Program-made: the position numbers and the translations under genes
Part shown: positions 52,601 to 61,276 of the stretch, in pieces
Position numbering within the stretch: position 1 is the first letter of the stretch
Layout: each line of letters opens with the position of its first letter
DNA from: Bacteroidota bacterium
GTDB lineage: Bacteria; Bacteroidota; Bacteroidia; Flavobacteriales; Weeksellaceae
DNA length: 64,000 nucleotides
Assembly: GCA_023422635.1 (NCBI GenBank)
Contig: JAFAGO010000004.1
Location: forward strand, 82,459-146,458
Direction: 5' to 3'
The notes under the pieces: generated by a model
What the model was told of the DNA's origin: nothing
Database searches by the model: none
The model's input: the letters and a program-made list of their open reading frames with translations, nothing else

Positions 52601-53176
52601 ATGAAAAAAGTATTATCAATTCTCGCAAGCGCAATGTTCGCAGTATCTGTTTTTGGTCAAAAAACTTTGGAAAATGATCCTGCACACTCAAGAATTCAGT
52701 TTGAAGTTACCCACTTAGGAATTAACGACATTACAGGGAATTTTAACTCTGCAAAATTAACCATCAATACCGATGATAAAAATTTCGTGAATTCAAAATT
52801 TACATTCTCTGCAGATGTTTCCAGCATTGATACCCATGTTGAAGCTAGAGATAATCACTTAAAAAGTGCAGATTTTTTCAATGTTGAACAATATCCATCC
52901 TTGAATTTCGCTTCAACTTCTGTTAAAAAAACGAAAGTTAAAAATCAATATGTACTTAATGGGAATTTAACACTCCATGGCGTTACAAAACCGGTAAGAT
53001 TAAATTTGGTGTATAAAGGTTCAACCATTAACCCAATGAGCCAAGTGAAAACATATGCTTACCAAGTTTCAGGGATTTTGAAAAGATCCGATTTTGGTGT
53101 TGGTCCTAAATTTGGAGAAGCGGTTATTAGTGATGCTGTAAATATCAAAGGTGATTTTGAGCTTACAGAAAAATAA
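52601..53176 (+). CDS. YceI-family periplasmic lipid-binding protein
   Basis: A 191-residue protein with a Sec signal (MKKVLSILASAMFAVSVFGQ, cut after FG) and the YceI lipocalin-like barrel: NDPAHSRIQFEVTHLGI, the central VSSIDTHVEARDNHLKS and SASVKKTK-type strands, ending VISDAVNIKGDFEL. The fold binds isoprenoid quinones or polyisoprenoid chains in a hydrophobic cavity. It is alone, with a strong terminator downstream that merges with the next promoter. Confidence 0.93.
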   Translation: MKKVLSILASAMFAVSVFGQKTLENDPAHSRIQFEVTHLGINDITGNFNSAKLTINTDDKNFVNSKFTFSADVSSIDTHVEARDNHLKSADFFNVEQYPSLNFASTSVKKTKVKNQYVLNGNLTLHGVTKPVRLNLVYKGSTINPMSQVKTYAYQVSGILKRSDFGVGPKFGEAVISDAVNIKGDFELTEK

Positions 53177-53202
53177 GAAAATCAAAAAGTAAGATGAATA
53201 AG

Positions 53203-53229
53203 GGGAAGCAGTTATGCTTCCTTTTTTTA
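53203..53229 (+). terminator. terminator after the YceI gene
   Basis: GGAAGCA pairs with TGCTTCC around 4 bases, followed by seven Ts. The T-run continues directly into the next promoter box. Confidence 0.9.
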
Positions 53230-53235
53230 TTTTTG
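53228..53235 (+). promoter_or_regulatory. -7 box TATTTTTG of the malY-like gene, fused to a terminator tail
   Basis: TATTTTTG begins at the last T of the upstream terminator's T-run and lies 22 bases before the ATG at 53258. Confidence 0.5.
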
Positions 53236-53257
53236 TAAACGATTAGCAAAACGTGCC

Positions 53258-54484
53258 ATGAACTATAATTTTGATGAAATTATCGACCGACGTAACACAA
53301 ATTCAATTAGTTTTGAAAGTTGGCGAAATACATTAGGTGAACGTAAGAACGAAAAATTTGCAATTCCCGATGATGAATTTATTCGAATGTGGGTGGCAGA
53401 TATGGATTTTGCAACACCAATTGAAATTAGAAATGCAATTCAGAAGCGTTTGGATGAGAAAATTTTAGGATACAGTACGATTTTCGATCCAGAATATTTC
53501 AATATTTTGGAAAGTTGGTTTTCGACAAGATATCACTATCGAGTTATAAAAGAAGAAATTGTTCTTGCGCCCGGAATTGTACCAGCCTTAAATCGTTTAG
53601 TTCCCTTTTTATTAAGAGAAAACGAAAACATCCTCATCAATACTCCCTCTTACGCACCTTTTAAAAATGCGGGCGACTTGCACGACAAAAAAGTGTATTA
53701 TTCGCCACTAAAAAATGAGAATGGTTTTTACAGTTTGGATGTTGAAGATATTAAACGTCAGTTGGATGATCCTGAAAAAAACATTCAGCTCTTTATCTTT
53801 TGTAATCCTCACAATCCAACAGGTAGAGTTTGGACAGAAAATGAGCTTTCCACAATTGCAGAAATCTGCACAAAAAGAAATATCTGGTTGATTTCTGATG
53901 AAATTCATTGCGATTTGGTTCGTTGTCAACAAACGTTTACTTCAATGCATCGAATCTTACCAAAATATCCACAATTGATAGTCTGTACAGCTCCGAGCAA
54001 AACATTTAATATGGCGGGCAATCTTCTTTCGCATGTAATTATTAAAGATGATGTTGTGCGCGAAAAGTATCAGAAAATGTATTTTGAAGTATATTCACCA
54101 CTAAGCATCGCTGCAACAAAGGCTGCTTATCAAAATGGTGAACTTTGGCTAGAAGAATTAAAGAGATATTTAGATGAAACATTTCTTCAAGTTCAAAAAA
54201 AGATTTCCGAAGAGCTTCCCGAAGCGGTATTTCGTATTCCAGAAGCCACGTATTTAGTTTGGATCGATTTTTCTGCCTATCACGATATTTTCGAAGCCAG
54301 CGAAACCCTTACGTATTTTTTCGCCAAAAATGCTGGAGTTATTGTTGAAGGCGGTGAAGCTTTTGTAGATAACGCTCAATTTCATATCAGAATTAATATC
54401 GCCAGTCCGCGTTCAGTGGTGATAAACGGAATGCAAAAAATCATAGCAGCGATTAGAAATAAACAAGAAAATAAAAATTCATAA
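53258..54484 (+). CDS. MalY/PatB-type cystathionine beta-lyase
   Basis: PLP enzyme of the class I fold, 408 residues. WVADMDFATP is the substrate-binding N-terminal motif, FCNPHNPTGRVW the pyridine-stacking region, ISDEIHCDLVR holds the PLP-ring Asp, and the Schiff-base lysine is in TAPSKTFNMAG. The MalY/PatB group cleaves cystathionine or cysteine S-conjugates to pyruvate, ammonia and a thiol. Bacterial MalY also regulates maltose uptake, which is not expected here. It is monocistronic. Confidence 0.92.
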   Translation: MNYNFDEIIDRRNTNSISFESWRNTLGERKNEKFAIPDDEFIRMWVADMDFATPIEIRNAIQKRLDEKILGYSTIFDPEYFNILESWFSTRYHYRVIKEEIVLAPGIVPALNRLVPFLLRENENILINTPSYAPFKNAGDLHDKKVYYSPLKNENGFYSLDVEDIKRQLDDPEKNIQLFIFCNPHNPTGRVWTENELSTIAEICTKRNIWLISDEIHCDLVRCQQTFTSMHRILPKYPQLIVCTAPSKTFNMAGNLLSHVIIKDDVVREKYQKMYFEVYSPLSIAATKAAYQNGELWLEELKRYLDETFLQVQKKISEELPEAVFRIPEATYLVWIDFSAYHDIFEASETLTYFFAKNAGVIVEGGEAFVDNAQFHIRINIASPRSVVINGMQKIIAAIRNKQENKNS

Positions 54485-54592
54485 ACGATTTTCAATGATT
54501 ACGATCGCAAACGTAAATCGAATAAAATTCATCAATGTTTCTCGGTCAGCAGCAATAATCGTAACTTTACCTATATTTTAGTAGTTTAAAAG

Positions 54593-56365
54593 ATGATGAC
54601 AACAAAAGATAAAATAGAGCTTTTGCGCCAAAAAATGCAGCAAGAAGGCGTAGGAGCTTTCATCGTATTTTCTGCAGATCCACACATGAGTGAATATTTA
54701 CCCGATCAATGGAAAGAAAGATCGTGGATTTCAGGATTTACAGGTTCTGCTGGATTCGTGGTAATTTCGTCGGAGAAAGCTGGACTTTGGACCGATGGTC
54801 GCTATTTCGTTCAAGCGCCAAAAGAACTTGAAGGATCCGGAATAGAATTAATGAAAGATGGAATTGAAGGAACTCCCAATTATATCGATTGGATTATTTC
54901 TCAAGTTCCAAGCGGTGGTAAAGTTGCTGTTAATGCATTGGCAACCTCGCATGTTAATTGGTCGGAGCTAATTACAAAACTTGAAAAAGCGGGAATTGAC
55001 CTTGTTGATCTTCCTTTATTAGATTCAATTTGGACGGATCGTGGCGTGGCTGAAAAACATCCCGTTTTTGTGCATCCTGAAGAAAGAGCTGGAAAATCGG
55101 TAAGTGAAAAACTTTTAAATATTCGCCAGAAAATTGATGATGCCGGGGCAACAATGCATATTATTTCAAGTTTGGACGATGTGGCTTGGACTTTAAATTT
55201 AAGAGGCAGTGATGTCGAGTGCAATCCTGTTTTCTTAGCATATATTTTACTTACTTTGGATAATGCAATCCTTTTTGTGGATTTAGAAAAACTTGATGTT
55301 GAAGCGCGTAAACAACTCGACGAAGCACAAGTGAAGATGCTTCCTTATGAAGAATTTTATCCTTATTTAAAAACAATTAAAGATCAGAATATTCTTATTT
55401 CTCCAACTTCCAACCAATCCATTTTTGAAACCTTAGGTGCGGCAAATACCTTTGTAAAAGCAGCTGTACCCGGTAATTTAATGAAGGCGGTTAAAAATGA
55501 AACCGAACTGAATGGTTTTAGAACAGTGATGGAAAGAGATGGTGTTGCCATGGTGAAATTCCTATACTGGCTAACGCATACCGCGGGAAAAGAACCTTTA
55601 ACAGAATATTCGATCGGTGAAAAATTGGCGGGCTTTCGTGCAGAAGGTAAAAATTTTGTTGGAGTAAGTTTTGGTACAATTGTCGGATATCAGCAACATG
55701 CCGCAATTCCTCACTATTCTGCGAAAAAAGAGGGAAGTTTAGAAGTTACTAACGAAGGAATTATTTTAATTGATTCTGGCGGACAATACTTGGAAGGAAC
55801 CACAGATATAACCAGAACTTTGGCTTTAGGTGAAGTTTCTGATGATTTTAAAACCGATTACACCTTAGTGTTAAAGGGTATGATTGATCTTTCAATGGTT
55901 AAATTTCCAAAAGGAACTCGTGGGAATCAGTTAGATGCTATTGCCAGATTACCGCTTTGGATGAATGGTAAAGATTTTAATCACGGAACAGGGCATGGAG
56001 TAGGTAGTTTTATGAATGTGCATGAAGGTCCACAAAGTTTCCGTAAAGATTTGAATCCTACAGAACTTCAACCAGGAATGGTACTTTCCGATGAACCAGG
56101 AATTTATATTGAGAATAAATATGGTATTCGCCACGAAAATCTTCTCGCCGTAGTACAATACGAAGAAAACGATTTCGGCGCTTTCTACGAATTTGAAACT
56201 TTAACGTTTTGTCCATTTTTCACTAACACGTTGAAAAAAGAATTAATGACGGAGCCAGAGATCAATTGGTTAAACGCATATCATAAAAAATGCGAAGAAA
56301 AAATTGGTCCTCATCTCGAAGGCGATGTAAAATCTTGGTTTCTGGATCTTGTGAAACCAATGTAA
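54593..56365 (+). CDS. aminopeptidase P family metallopeptidase
   Basis: Cleaves Xaa-Pro bonds at peptide N-termini. The 590-residue length is that of the long form with two creatinase-like N-terminal domains (about 1-310) before the pita-bread catalytic domain. The metal ligands are present: Asp pair in DSGGQYLEGTTDITRT, His in NHGTGHGVGSFMNVHEGP, Glu in SDEPGIYIE and Glu in RHENLLAV. No signal peptide, so it works in the cytoplasm. It lies 108 bases after the MalY gene with TAACTTTA as a weak promoter box, and ends at a terminator. Confidence 0.95.
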   Translation: MMTTKDKIELLRQKMQQEGVGAFIVFSADPHMSEYLPDQWKERSWISGFTGSAGFVVISSEKAGLWTDGRYFVQAPKELEGSGIELMKDGIEGTPNYIDWIISQVPSGGKVAVNALATSHVNWSELITKLEKAGIDLVDLPLLDSIWTDRGVAEKHPVFVHPEERAGKSVSEKLLNIRQKIDDAGATMHIISSLDDVAWTLNLRGSDVECNPVFLAYILLTLDNAILFVDLEKLDVEARKQLDEAQVKMLPYEEFYPYLKTIKDQNILISPTSNQSIFETLGAANTFVKAAVPGNLMKAVKNETELNGFRTVMERDGVAMVKFLYWLTHTAGKEPLTEYSIGEKLAGFRAEGKNFVGVSFGTIVGYQQHAAIPHYSAKKEGSLEVTNEGIILIDSGGQYLEGTTDITRTLALGEVSDDFKTDYTLVLKGMIDLSMVKFPKGTRGNQLDAIARLPLWMNGKDFNHGTGHGVGSFMNVHEGPQSFRKDLNPTELQPGMVLSDEPGIYIENKYGIRHENLLAVVQYEENDFGAFYEFETLTFCPFFTNTLKKELMTEPEINWLNAYHKKCEEKIGPHLEGDVKSWFLDLVKPM

Positions 56366-56395
56366 ATATCACGCATTAGTAGATAATAGATAACG

Positions 56396-56427
56396 TAAAC
56401 GGCGGGCTTTGCTCGTCGTTTTTTTAT
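56396..56427. terminator. terminator after the aminopeptidase gene
   Basis: AACGGCGGGC pairs with GCTCGTCGTT (G-U tolerant) around TTT, followed by a T-run, ending rightward transcription. Its right end overlaps the stop of the leftward lrp gene by a few bases. Confidence 0.8.
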
Positions 56428-56885
56428 AACTGTACGCCGTTGGTATTTTTAATTTCTGCCATGGCAAACGTGGTGTGGGTTCCGCCAATAGAATCTAACT
56501 CACCTAAAATATTGTACACAAAATTTTGGTAATGCTTCATGTCTTTCACTTGCACTTTTAACAGGAAATCAAAATCTCCAGAAATATTATAACATTCACT
56601 CACATCCTTCATTGATGCGATTGCATCCACAAATTCATTACCTACCAATTTGCTATGTTGCTTCAATTTAATTTGGCAGAAGGCGGTAAATCCTTTTTCC
56701 AACTTTTCAGCATTCAAAACAGCGGTATATTGCGTAATAAAACCCTCTTGTTCCATCCGTTTAATTCTCTCAAAAACGGGCGAAGCCGAAAGATTTACTT
56801 GTGCAGCAAGCTCTTTTACGGTAAGTTTTGCATTTTTTTGAAGCAATTTCAACAACTGAACATCTTTATCGTCTAGTCTTTCCAT
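56424..56885 (-). CDS. Lrp/AsnC-family regulator
   Basis: A 153-residue feast/famine regulator. The N-terminal helix-turn-helix (LTVKELAAQVNLSASPVFERIKRM) is followed by the RAM ligand-binding domain (GFTAFCQIKLKQHS, the ISGDFDFLLKVQVKD strand and the end of the domain at about residue 145). It is likely to sense an amino acid. It is divergent from the MetE-C-like enzyme gene, and two GAATATTA-based inverted repeats lie between them, so it probably controls that gene and itself. Confidence 0.92.
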   Translation of the reverse strand: MERLDDKDVQLLKLLQKNAKLTVKELAAQVNLSASPVFERIKRMEQEGFITQYTAVLNAEKLEKGFTAFCQIKLKQHSKLVGNEFVDAIASMKDVSECYNISGDFDFLLKVQVKDMKHYQNFVYNILGELDSIGGTHTTFAMAEIKNTNGVQL

Positions 56886-56886
56886 C

Positions 56887-56948
56887 GAATATTATTCTCT
56901 TTTTTAAAATTAAAGTGTAAAGTTACAGAATATTATTTTGTAATATTC
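56887..56948. promoter_or_regulatory. Lrp-type operator candidates, 41 bp apart
   Basis: GAATATTATTC (56887-56897) is a perfect 11-bp palindrome directly upstream of the lrp start. GAATATTA / TAATATTC with a 5-base spacer (56928-56948) is a perfect inverted repeat. The two begin 41 bp apart, close to four helical turns, as expected for co-operative Lrp dimers on one DNA face. Confidence 0.6.
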
Positions 56949-57037
56949 CTGAATTTTAACTTTATTAACTGTATTTCTTTAAGTATGTAATTAAATATTT
57001 GGCTGTTGGTATATTTGGAAAAATAAAATTTATATAT

Positions 57038-58162
57038 ATGTGCCAATCAACTGTTCATTCACATAAATGTGATATCGTCGGAAGTTTTCTTCGACCGGAA
57101 AAACTTAAAATTGCAAGAGAGAAATTTGCTTCAGGAGAAATTTCTTCAGGAGAATTGAAATACGTAGAAGATGAAGAAATTCTCAATATTGTACAAAAAC
57201 AAAAAGAATTGGGATACACAGCGATTAGCGATGGCGAATTTCGCAGAGGTTATTGGCATCTGGATTTCTTTTGGGGCTTTGAAGGTGTTGCACACACGCA
57301 GTTTGGTCAAGGGTACCAATTTCATGGCGAAGAAACCCGCGATGATTCCGCGCAACTTACCGGGAAAATTAAATTTACAAAAGAGCATCCTTTTTTAGAA
57401 GAATTTAAATTTCTTAAAAATGCAGTTGGTGAAGGTTTCGCTGCTCGCTTAAACATTCCGGCTCCATCTCAGTGTTATGCGGAATTGGTACGTGGCAAAA
57501 ATCAAGAGAAAGTAAATGAATTCTATCCTGATCGCGAAGAGTTTTATGCTGATTTATCCAAAGCATATCGCGATGCAATTTTGGCTTTTTATGAGTTGGG
57601 TTGTCGAGATTTAAAAATTGATGATTGTACTTGGGCAATGTTGTGTGATGCGAATTTCTGGAAAACAATGGCTGGTGAAGATTTTGATGCAGAAGCATTG
57701 AAGAATTTATATCTAAAATTAAATAACGATGCACTTTCAAATTTACCAGAAGATTTAAAACTTTCAACGCACGTTTGCAGAGGGAATTACCATTCCACTT
57801 GGGCGAGTAGTGGCGGTTATGAACCAGTAGCGCAACATTTATTTGCGAAAGAAAATGTAAATACTTTCTTTCTAGAATTTGATGATGATCGTTCTGGAAA
57901 CTTTGAACCTTTGCGATTTGTACCAGAAGGAAAAAAAGTAGTTCTTGGTTTGGTTACCAGTAAAAATCCAAAATTAGAAGATAAAAATCTCATCAAAGAA
58001 AGAATTGCCGAAGCAGCTCAATTTGTACCATTAGAAAACCTGAGTTTAAGTCCGCAATGTGGTTTTGCTTCCACCGAAGAAGGAAATAAATTAACCGAAG
58101 AGCAACAATGGAATAAATTGCAGTTAGTGAAGGAAATTTCCGAAGAAGTCTGGGGAGTATAA
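57038..58162 (+). CDS. cobalamin-independent methionine synthase C-domain-like protein
   Basis: A 374-residue COG0620-type protein related to the C-terminal catalytic barrel of MetE. The start SHKCDIVGSFLRPEKL, a central FYELGCRDLKIDDCTW and zinc ligands in THVCRGNY and LSPQCGFAS are visible. It is half the length of true MetE because the N-terminal barrel is missing, so methionine synthesis from methyl-tetrahydrofolate is uncertain. Such short forms may transfer methyl groups from other donors or to other thiols. ATG 57038 was preferred to a TTG at 56999. Its neighbour is the divergent Lrp regulator. Confidence 0.85.
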   Translation: MCQSTVHSHKCDIVGSFLRPEKLKIAREKFASGEISSGELKYVEDEEILNIVQKQKELGYTAISDGEFRRGYWHLDFFWGFEGVAHTQFGQGYQFHGEETRDDSAQLTGKIKFTKEHPFLEEFKFLKNAVGEGFAARLNIPAPSQCYAELVRGKNQEKVNEFYPDREEFYADLSKAYRDAILAFYELGCRDLKIDDCTWAMLCDANFWKTMAGEDFDAEALKNLYLKLNNDALSNLPEDLKLSTHVCRGNYHSTWASSGGYEPVAQHLFAKENVNTFFLEFDDDRSGNFEPLRFVPEGKKVVLGLVTSKNPKLEDKNLIKERIAEAAQFVPLENLSLSPQCGFASTEEGNKLTEEQQWNKLQLVKEISEEVWGV

Positions 58163-58242
58163 ATGTCAATTTCAAAAACAGGGATGTTTTTTTAGGGTAG
58201 AAATTGGGAGGTTTTAGGGTTTTACCGTCAGCGAAAAAACTG

Positions 58243-58250
58243 TACTTTTG
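58243..58250 (+). promoter_or_regulatory. -7 box TACTTTTG of the oxygenase gene
   Basis: Perfect TAnnTTTG match, 24 bases before the ATG at 58275, with a TTTTA about 20 bases upstream as a weak -33 match. Confidence 0.55.
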
Positions 58251-58274
58251 GCGCTTAAAATTTTTTAAAAATTC

Positions 58275-59225
58275 ATGGATAAAATCCCAAGTGTGGACCT
58301 GCGTGATTTCCTTTCGGACAACCCGGAACGCAAACAGAAATTTGTAAATGAAATCGGAAAAGCATACGAAGAAATTGGATTCGTAGCTCTTAAAGGACAC
58401 TTCCTTGATGATGTACTTGTTGAGAATTTATATTCAGAAGTAAATCAGTTTTTTTCTCTTCCTGTCGAAACCAAACAAAAGTACGAAATTGAGGGAATTG
58501 GCGGACAAAGAGGGTATGTAGGATTTGGTAAGGAAACCGCCAAAGGTTTCAAAAAAGGCGACTTGAAAGAGTTTTGGCATTTTGGTCAATATTTGAAGCC
58601 CGATTCTTCCTATCTTACAGAATATCCCAACAATGTTATGGTAGAGGAACTTCCAAAATTTAATGAGATTGGCAAGCAAACTTTTCAAATGCTGGAGAAA
58701 ACCGGACAATATGTTCTTCGCGCTTTGGCTTTGCATTTAGGTTTAGATGAATTCTATTTTGATCAGTACATTTTAGAAGGAAATTCTATTCTAAGGCCTA
58801 TTCATTATCCTCCCATTACGGAAGAGCCCGATGATGCGGTAAGGGCTGCTGCACATGGCGATATCAATTTGATTACGCTTTTAATGGGCGCTCAAGGTAA
58901 AGGATTGCAGGTTCAAAATCATGAAGGCGAGTGGATTGATGCGATTGCAGAACCCGATGAATTGATGATTAATGTAGGCGATATGCTTTCGCGTCATACC
59001 AATAATAAACTTAAATCGACCATTCATCGAGTGGTAAATCCGCCGAGAGAATTATGGGGAACTTCAAGATTTTCGATTCCATTCTTTATGCATCCCGTGA
59101 GCACAATGCCACTTAATGCGTTAGAAGGTACGGTTGATGAAGAGCATCCACAATTATATCCTGATACCACTGCAGGAGCTTTTTTACGAGAACGATTAAT
59201 TGAATTAGGCTTAATTAAAGAGTGA
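58275..59225 (+). CDS. isopenicillin N synthase-family 2-oxoglutarate/Fe(II) oxygenase
   Basis: A 316-residue double-stranded beta-helix dioxygenase. The iron facial triad is His-x-Asp in AAHGDINLITLL and His in STIHRVVNPP; the 2-oxoglutarate-binding RxS motif is RFSIPFF. The N-terminal part (SVDLRDFLSDNPERKQKF, IGFVALKGH) is the typical N-terminal oxygenase cap. The family ranges from antibiotic synthesis to amino acid and hormone oxidation; penicillin synthesis is not implied because no peptide synthetase is near. It is monocistronic, with a strong terminator. Confidence 0.9.
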   Translation: MDKIPSVDLRDFLSDNPERKQKFVNEIGKAYEEIGFVALKGHFLDDVLVENLYSEVNQFFSLPVETKQKYEIEGIGGQRGYVGFGKETAKGFKKGDLKEFWHFGQYLKPDSSYLTEYPNNVMVEELPKFNEIGKQTFQMLEKTGQYVLRALALHLGLDEFYFDQYILEGNSILRPIHYPPITEEPDDAVRAAAHGDINLITLLMGAQGKGLQVQNHEGEWIDAIAEPDELMINVGDMLSRHTNNKLKSTIHRVVNPPRELWGTSRFSIPFFMHPVSTMPLNALEGTVDEEHPQLYPDTTAGAFLRERLIELGLIKE

Positions 59226-59248
59226 AAAATTAACCATTCAAAATAAGG

Positions 59249-59278
59249 AAACCAAGTGTAATGCTTGGTTTTTTTTTG
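59249..59278 (+). terminator. terminator after the oxygenase gene
   Basis: AACCAAG pairs with CTTGGTT around 7 bases, followed by nine Ts. Confidence 0.9.
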
Positions 59279-59310
59279 TTCAAAACCGCGAAACAATCAA
59301 TTAATTTCCT

Positions 59311-59318
59311 TAAACTTG
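59311..59318 (+). promoter_or_regulatory. -7 box TAAACTTG of the TPP-riboswitch operon
   Basis: TAAACTTG is one mismatch from TAnnTTTG and ends 9 bases before the first base of the riboswitch, the distance expected for a transcript beginning with the aptamer. Confidence 0.4.
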
Positions 59319-59326
59319 CATACATA

Positions 59327-59397
59327 AAGCACGGGGTGCCGCAAGGCTGAGAGAATACCCGAAACCTGATTTGGATAATGCCAACGTAGGGATGCTT
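59327..59397 (+). promoter_or_regulatory. TPP (thi-box) riboswitch
   Basis: All conserved parts are seen: outer stem P1 AAGCA / TGCTT, the left half GGGGTGCC with GGCTGAGA, the ACCC stem, then ACCTGAT, GGATAATGCC and CGTAGGGA. Thiamine diphosphate binding would lower expression of the operon behind it. Downstream, TCTGC / GCAGA (59407-59421) and ATCAC / GTGAT (59432-59450) could form the expression platform; no T-run follows, so control of translation is more likely than termination. Confidence 0.93.
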
Positions 59398-59495
59398 CAG
59401 TATTTATCTGCTTTTGGCAGACTACTTTATCATCACACTTTCATAGTGATTGGCTTCCATTTTCGGTGATTTCATTTTAAAAAAATCATAGTCGA

Positions 59496-60221
59496 ATGGA
59501 AATTGAACTTCAAGACAAAAAAATGCTTGTTCCCTCAGCATTGCGAAATTGGCAGGGAAGAGAAGAATGGTTTTTCAATAGAGATCATACCGATACGTAT
59601 GAACTTTGGTACGAAGGCCGCTACAAAAGAGCCGAAGTTTGGCAAAAAAAAGTAATGACACAATTGGTGGGTGGAGATGCTCGCGTAGAAACTTTGCTGG
59701 AATACGGTTGTGGAACCACAAGATTTACCCGATGGTGGAAAGAAATCGGGATTGAAGCCACAGGTGCAGATATTTCGCCATTTATGCTTTCGCAAGCGAT
59801 TCATCTTTTTGATGGTGATTTGGTGATGGCGGATTCGCATTTTATGCCTTTCAGAAATCATACTTTTGATGCGGTGGCTTTTATCACCACTTTTGAGTAT
59901 TACAAAAATCCGATTCAGGTGATTCAGGAAGCGGCTCGTGTGGGGAAATACGGGATCGGAATGGGAATGATGAACCGCAATTCTCCGAAAGTGGCGAGAA
60001 GAAGAATTCAGCAACTTTTTGGTAAAAATCCTTTTTATGTAACGGCACATTTCTACACGCCTCAAGAATTAGAAAAGCTCATTAAAAAGGCGTTGCCAGA
60101 TCGAAAATTCACGATTCAATGGACATGTACTGGGCTTCCAAAATGGTTTCCAGTCCAACAATGGAACGTGAATGTAGGAGATTTTTTTGGCTTATATGTT
60201 CAATTTTTGGATGTTGAATGA
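59496..60221 (+). CDS. SAM-dependent methyltransferase, first gene of TPP-regulated operon
   Basis: A 241-residue class I methyltransferase. Motif I is LEYGCGTTRFT at residues 68-78, followed by IEATGADISPFML and the catalytic-side AVAFITTFEYYKNP. The N-terminal region (ALRNWQGREEWFFNRDHTDTYELWYEGRYKRAE) is unlike common methyltransferases and may form a substrate lid. It sits 98 bases behind the TPP riboswitch and overlaps the AIR-synthase-like gene by 4 bases. No methylation is known in standard thiamine synthesis or salvage, so the substrate is unassigned. Confidence 0.85.
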   Translation: MEIELQDKKMLVPSALRNWQGREEWFFNRDHTDTYELWYEGRYKRAEVWQKKVMTQLVGGDARVETLLEYGCGTTRFTRWWKEIGIEATGADISPFMLSQAIHLFDGDLVMADSHFMPFRNHTFDAVAFITTFEYYKNPIQVIQEAARVGKYGIGMGMMNRNSPKVARRRIQQLFGKNPFYVTAHFYTPQELEKLIKKALPDRKFTIQWTCTGLPKWFPVQQWNVNVGDFFGLYVQFLDVE

Positions 60222-61276
60222 TGGAAAGCACAACAGGAAAAATTCACGTTTCCGAATTTGAAGATTTCATTTCGGGACATTGTGGATTTCAGAGAAAAGA
60301 AATTGTTTCTGGACCGAAATTTGGCGTAGATGTTTCTATTGCTGAGATTGGAGAAGGAAAAGTTTTGGCTTCTTGCAGCGATCCGCTTTCGTTGATTCCG
60401 AGTTTAGGATTGGAAGAATCTGCTTATTTATCGGTTCATTTGGCGGTAAACGATATGGCGACAATGGGTTTTAAACCTCAATTTGCTCAAATGGTTTTGA
60501 ATTTGTCCGCGAATTTATCGCAAGAAGATTTTAAAACATATTGGAAATATATTGATGGCTTTGCCAAAGAAATTGAACTTGGAATTACAGGTGGACATAC
60601 TGGTTTTATTGAAGGTCAAAATTCTACTATTGCTGGCGGAATTACGTTACAATCTATTTTAGATCGTGAGAAATATTTGGTTTCGGATCGGGCGGAAGAA
60701 GGGGATGTTTTGTTGATAACGAAAACTTGTGCCATTTCTTCTGCAGCAATATTGGCTTTGAGTTTTCCAGAAACGGTCATCCATAAAGTAGGAAGAGAAT
60801 CTTATCTGAAAGCATCAGAAGATTTTTGGAAAATCAGTTCTTTGAAAGATGCGTTGGTTGCGGTTGGAAATGATTTACACCGAATCGGGATTTCTGCAAT
60901 GCACGATGTTACCGAAGGTGGTGTTTTGGGTGCGGTCTACGAAATGGCGATTGCTTCGGGAAATGGCGTTTTGATAGAAGCTAAAAATATTCCTCTCGAA
61001 AATGCACAAACTGAAGTGTGCAAAGTATTCAATCTGGACTCTAGATATTGTATTGGAGCAGGTTCGATGTTGATTTCTTGTAAAAAAAATGTGGTTTCAG
61101 AAGTGAAAAAACGTTTGCAGGAAAGTAAGATTGAGGTTCACGAAATTGGTGTTTTTCAAGAGAAAGATTTTGGATTGAAAATCATTGAAAAAGGAGAAAT
61201 TCAAAACTTGCCTTACTTTGAAAAAGATCCGTATTGGAAAGCATTTTTCACAGCATTAAAAAACGGTTGGAAATGA
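60218..61276 (+). CDS. AIR-synthase/HypE/ThiL-type ATP-binding protein
   Basis: A 352-residue protein of the PurM/HypE/ThiL/SelD superfamily. The first half has CSDPLSLIPSLG and SVHLAVNDMATMG, the pattern of the metal- and substrate-binding region in HypE/ThiL; the second half has GISAMHDVTEGGVLGAVYEMA, the characteristic ATP-grasping glycine-rich segment. HypE's C-terminal cysteine is absent. ThiL (thiamine monophosphate kinase) belongs to this superfamily, so a phosphotransfer on a thiamine-like intermediate is a reasonable guess. It overlaps the methyltransferase by 4 bases and the next gene by 4 bases (ATGA). Confidence 0.82.
   Translation: MMESTTGKIHVSEFEDFISGHCGFQRKEIVSGPKFGVDVSIAEIGEGKVLASCSDPLSLIPSLGLEESAYLSVHLAVNDMATMGFKPQFAQMVLNLSANLSQEDFKTYWKYIDGFAKEIELGITGGHTGFIEGQNSTIAGGITLQSILDREKYLVSDRAEEGDVLLITKTCAISSAAILALSFPETVIHKVGRESYLKASEDFWKISSLKDALVAVGNDLHRIGISAMHDVTEGGVLGAVYEMAIASGNGVLIEAKNIPLENAQTEVCKVFNLDSRYCIGAGSMLISCKKNVVSEVKKRLQESKIEVHEIGVFQEKDFGLKIIEKGEIQNLPYFEKDPYWKAFFTALKNGWK

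Noticed and set aside
59535..60065. 176-codon leftward open frame antisense to the TPP-operon methyltransferase
   Set aside because: Rich in His, Ser, Phe and Arg as expected for antisense of coding DNA, while the other strand has clear motif I and overlapping neighbours.
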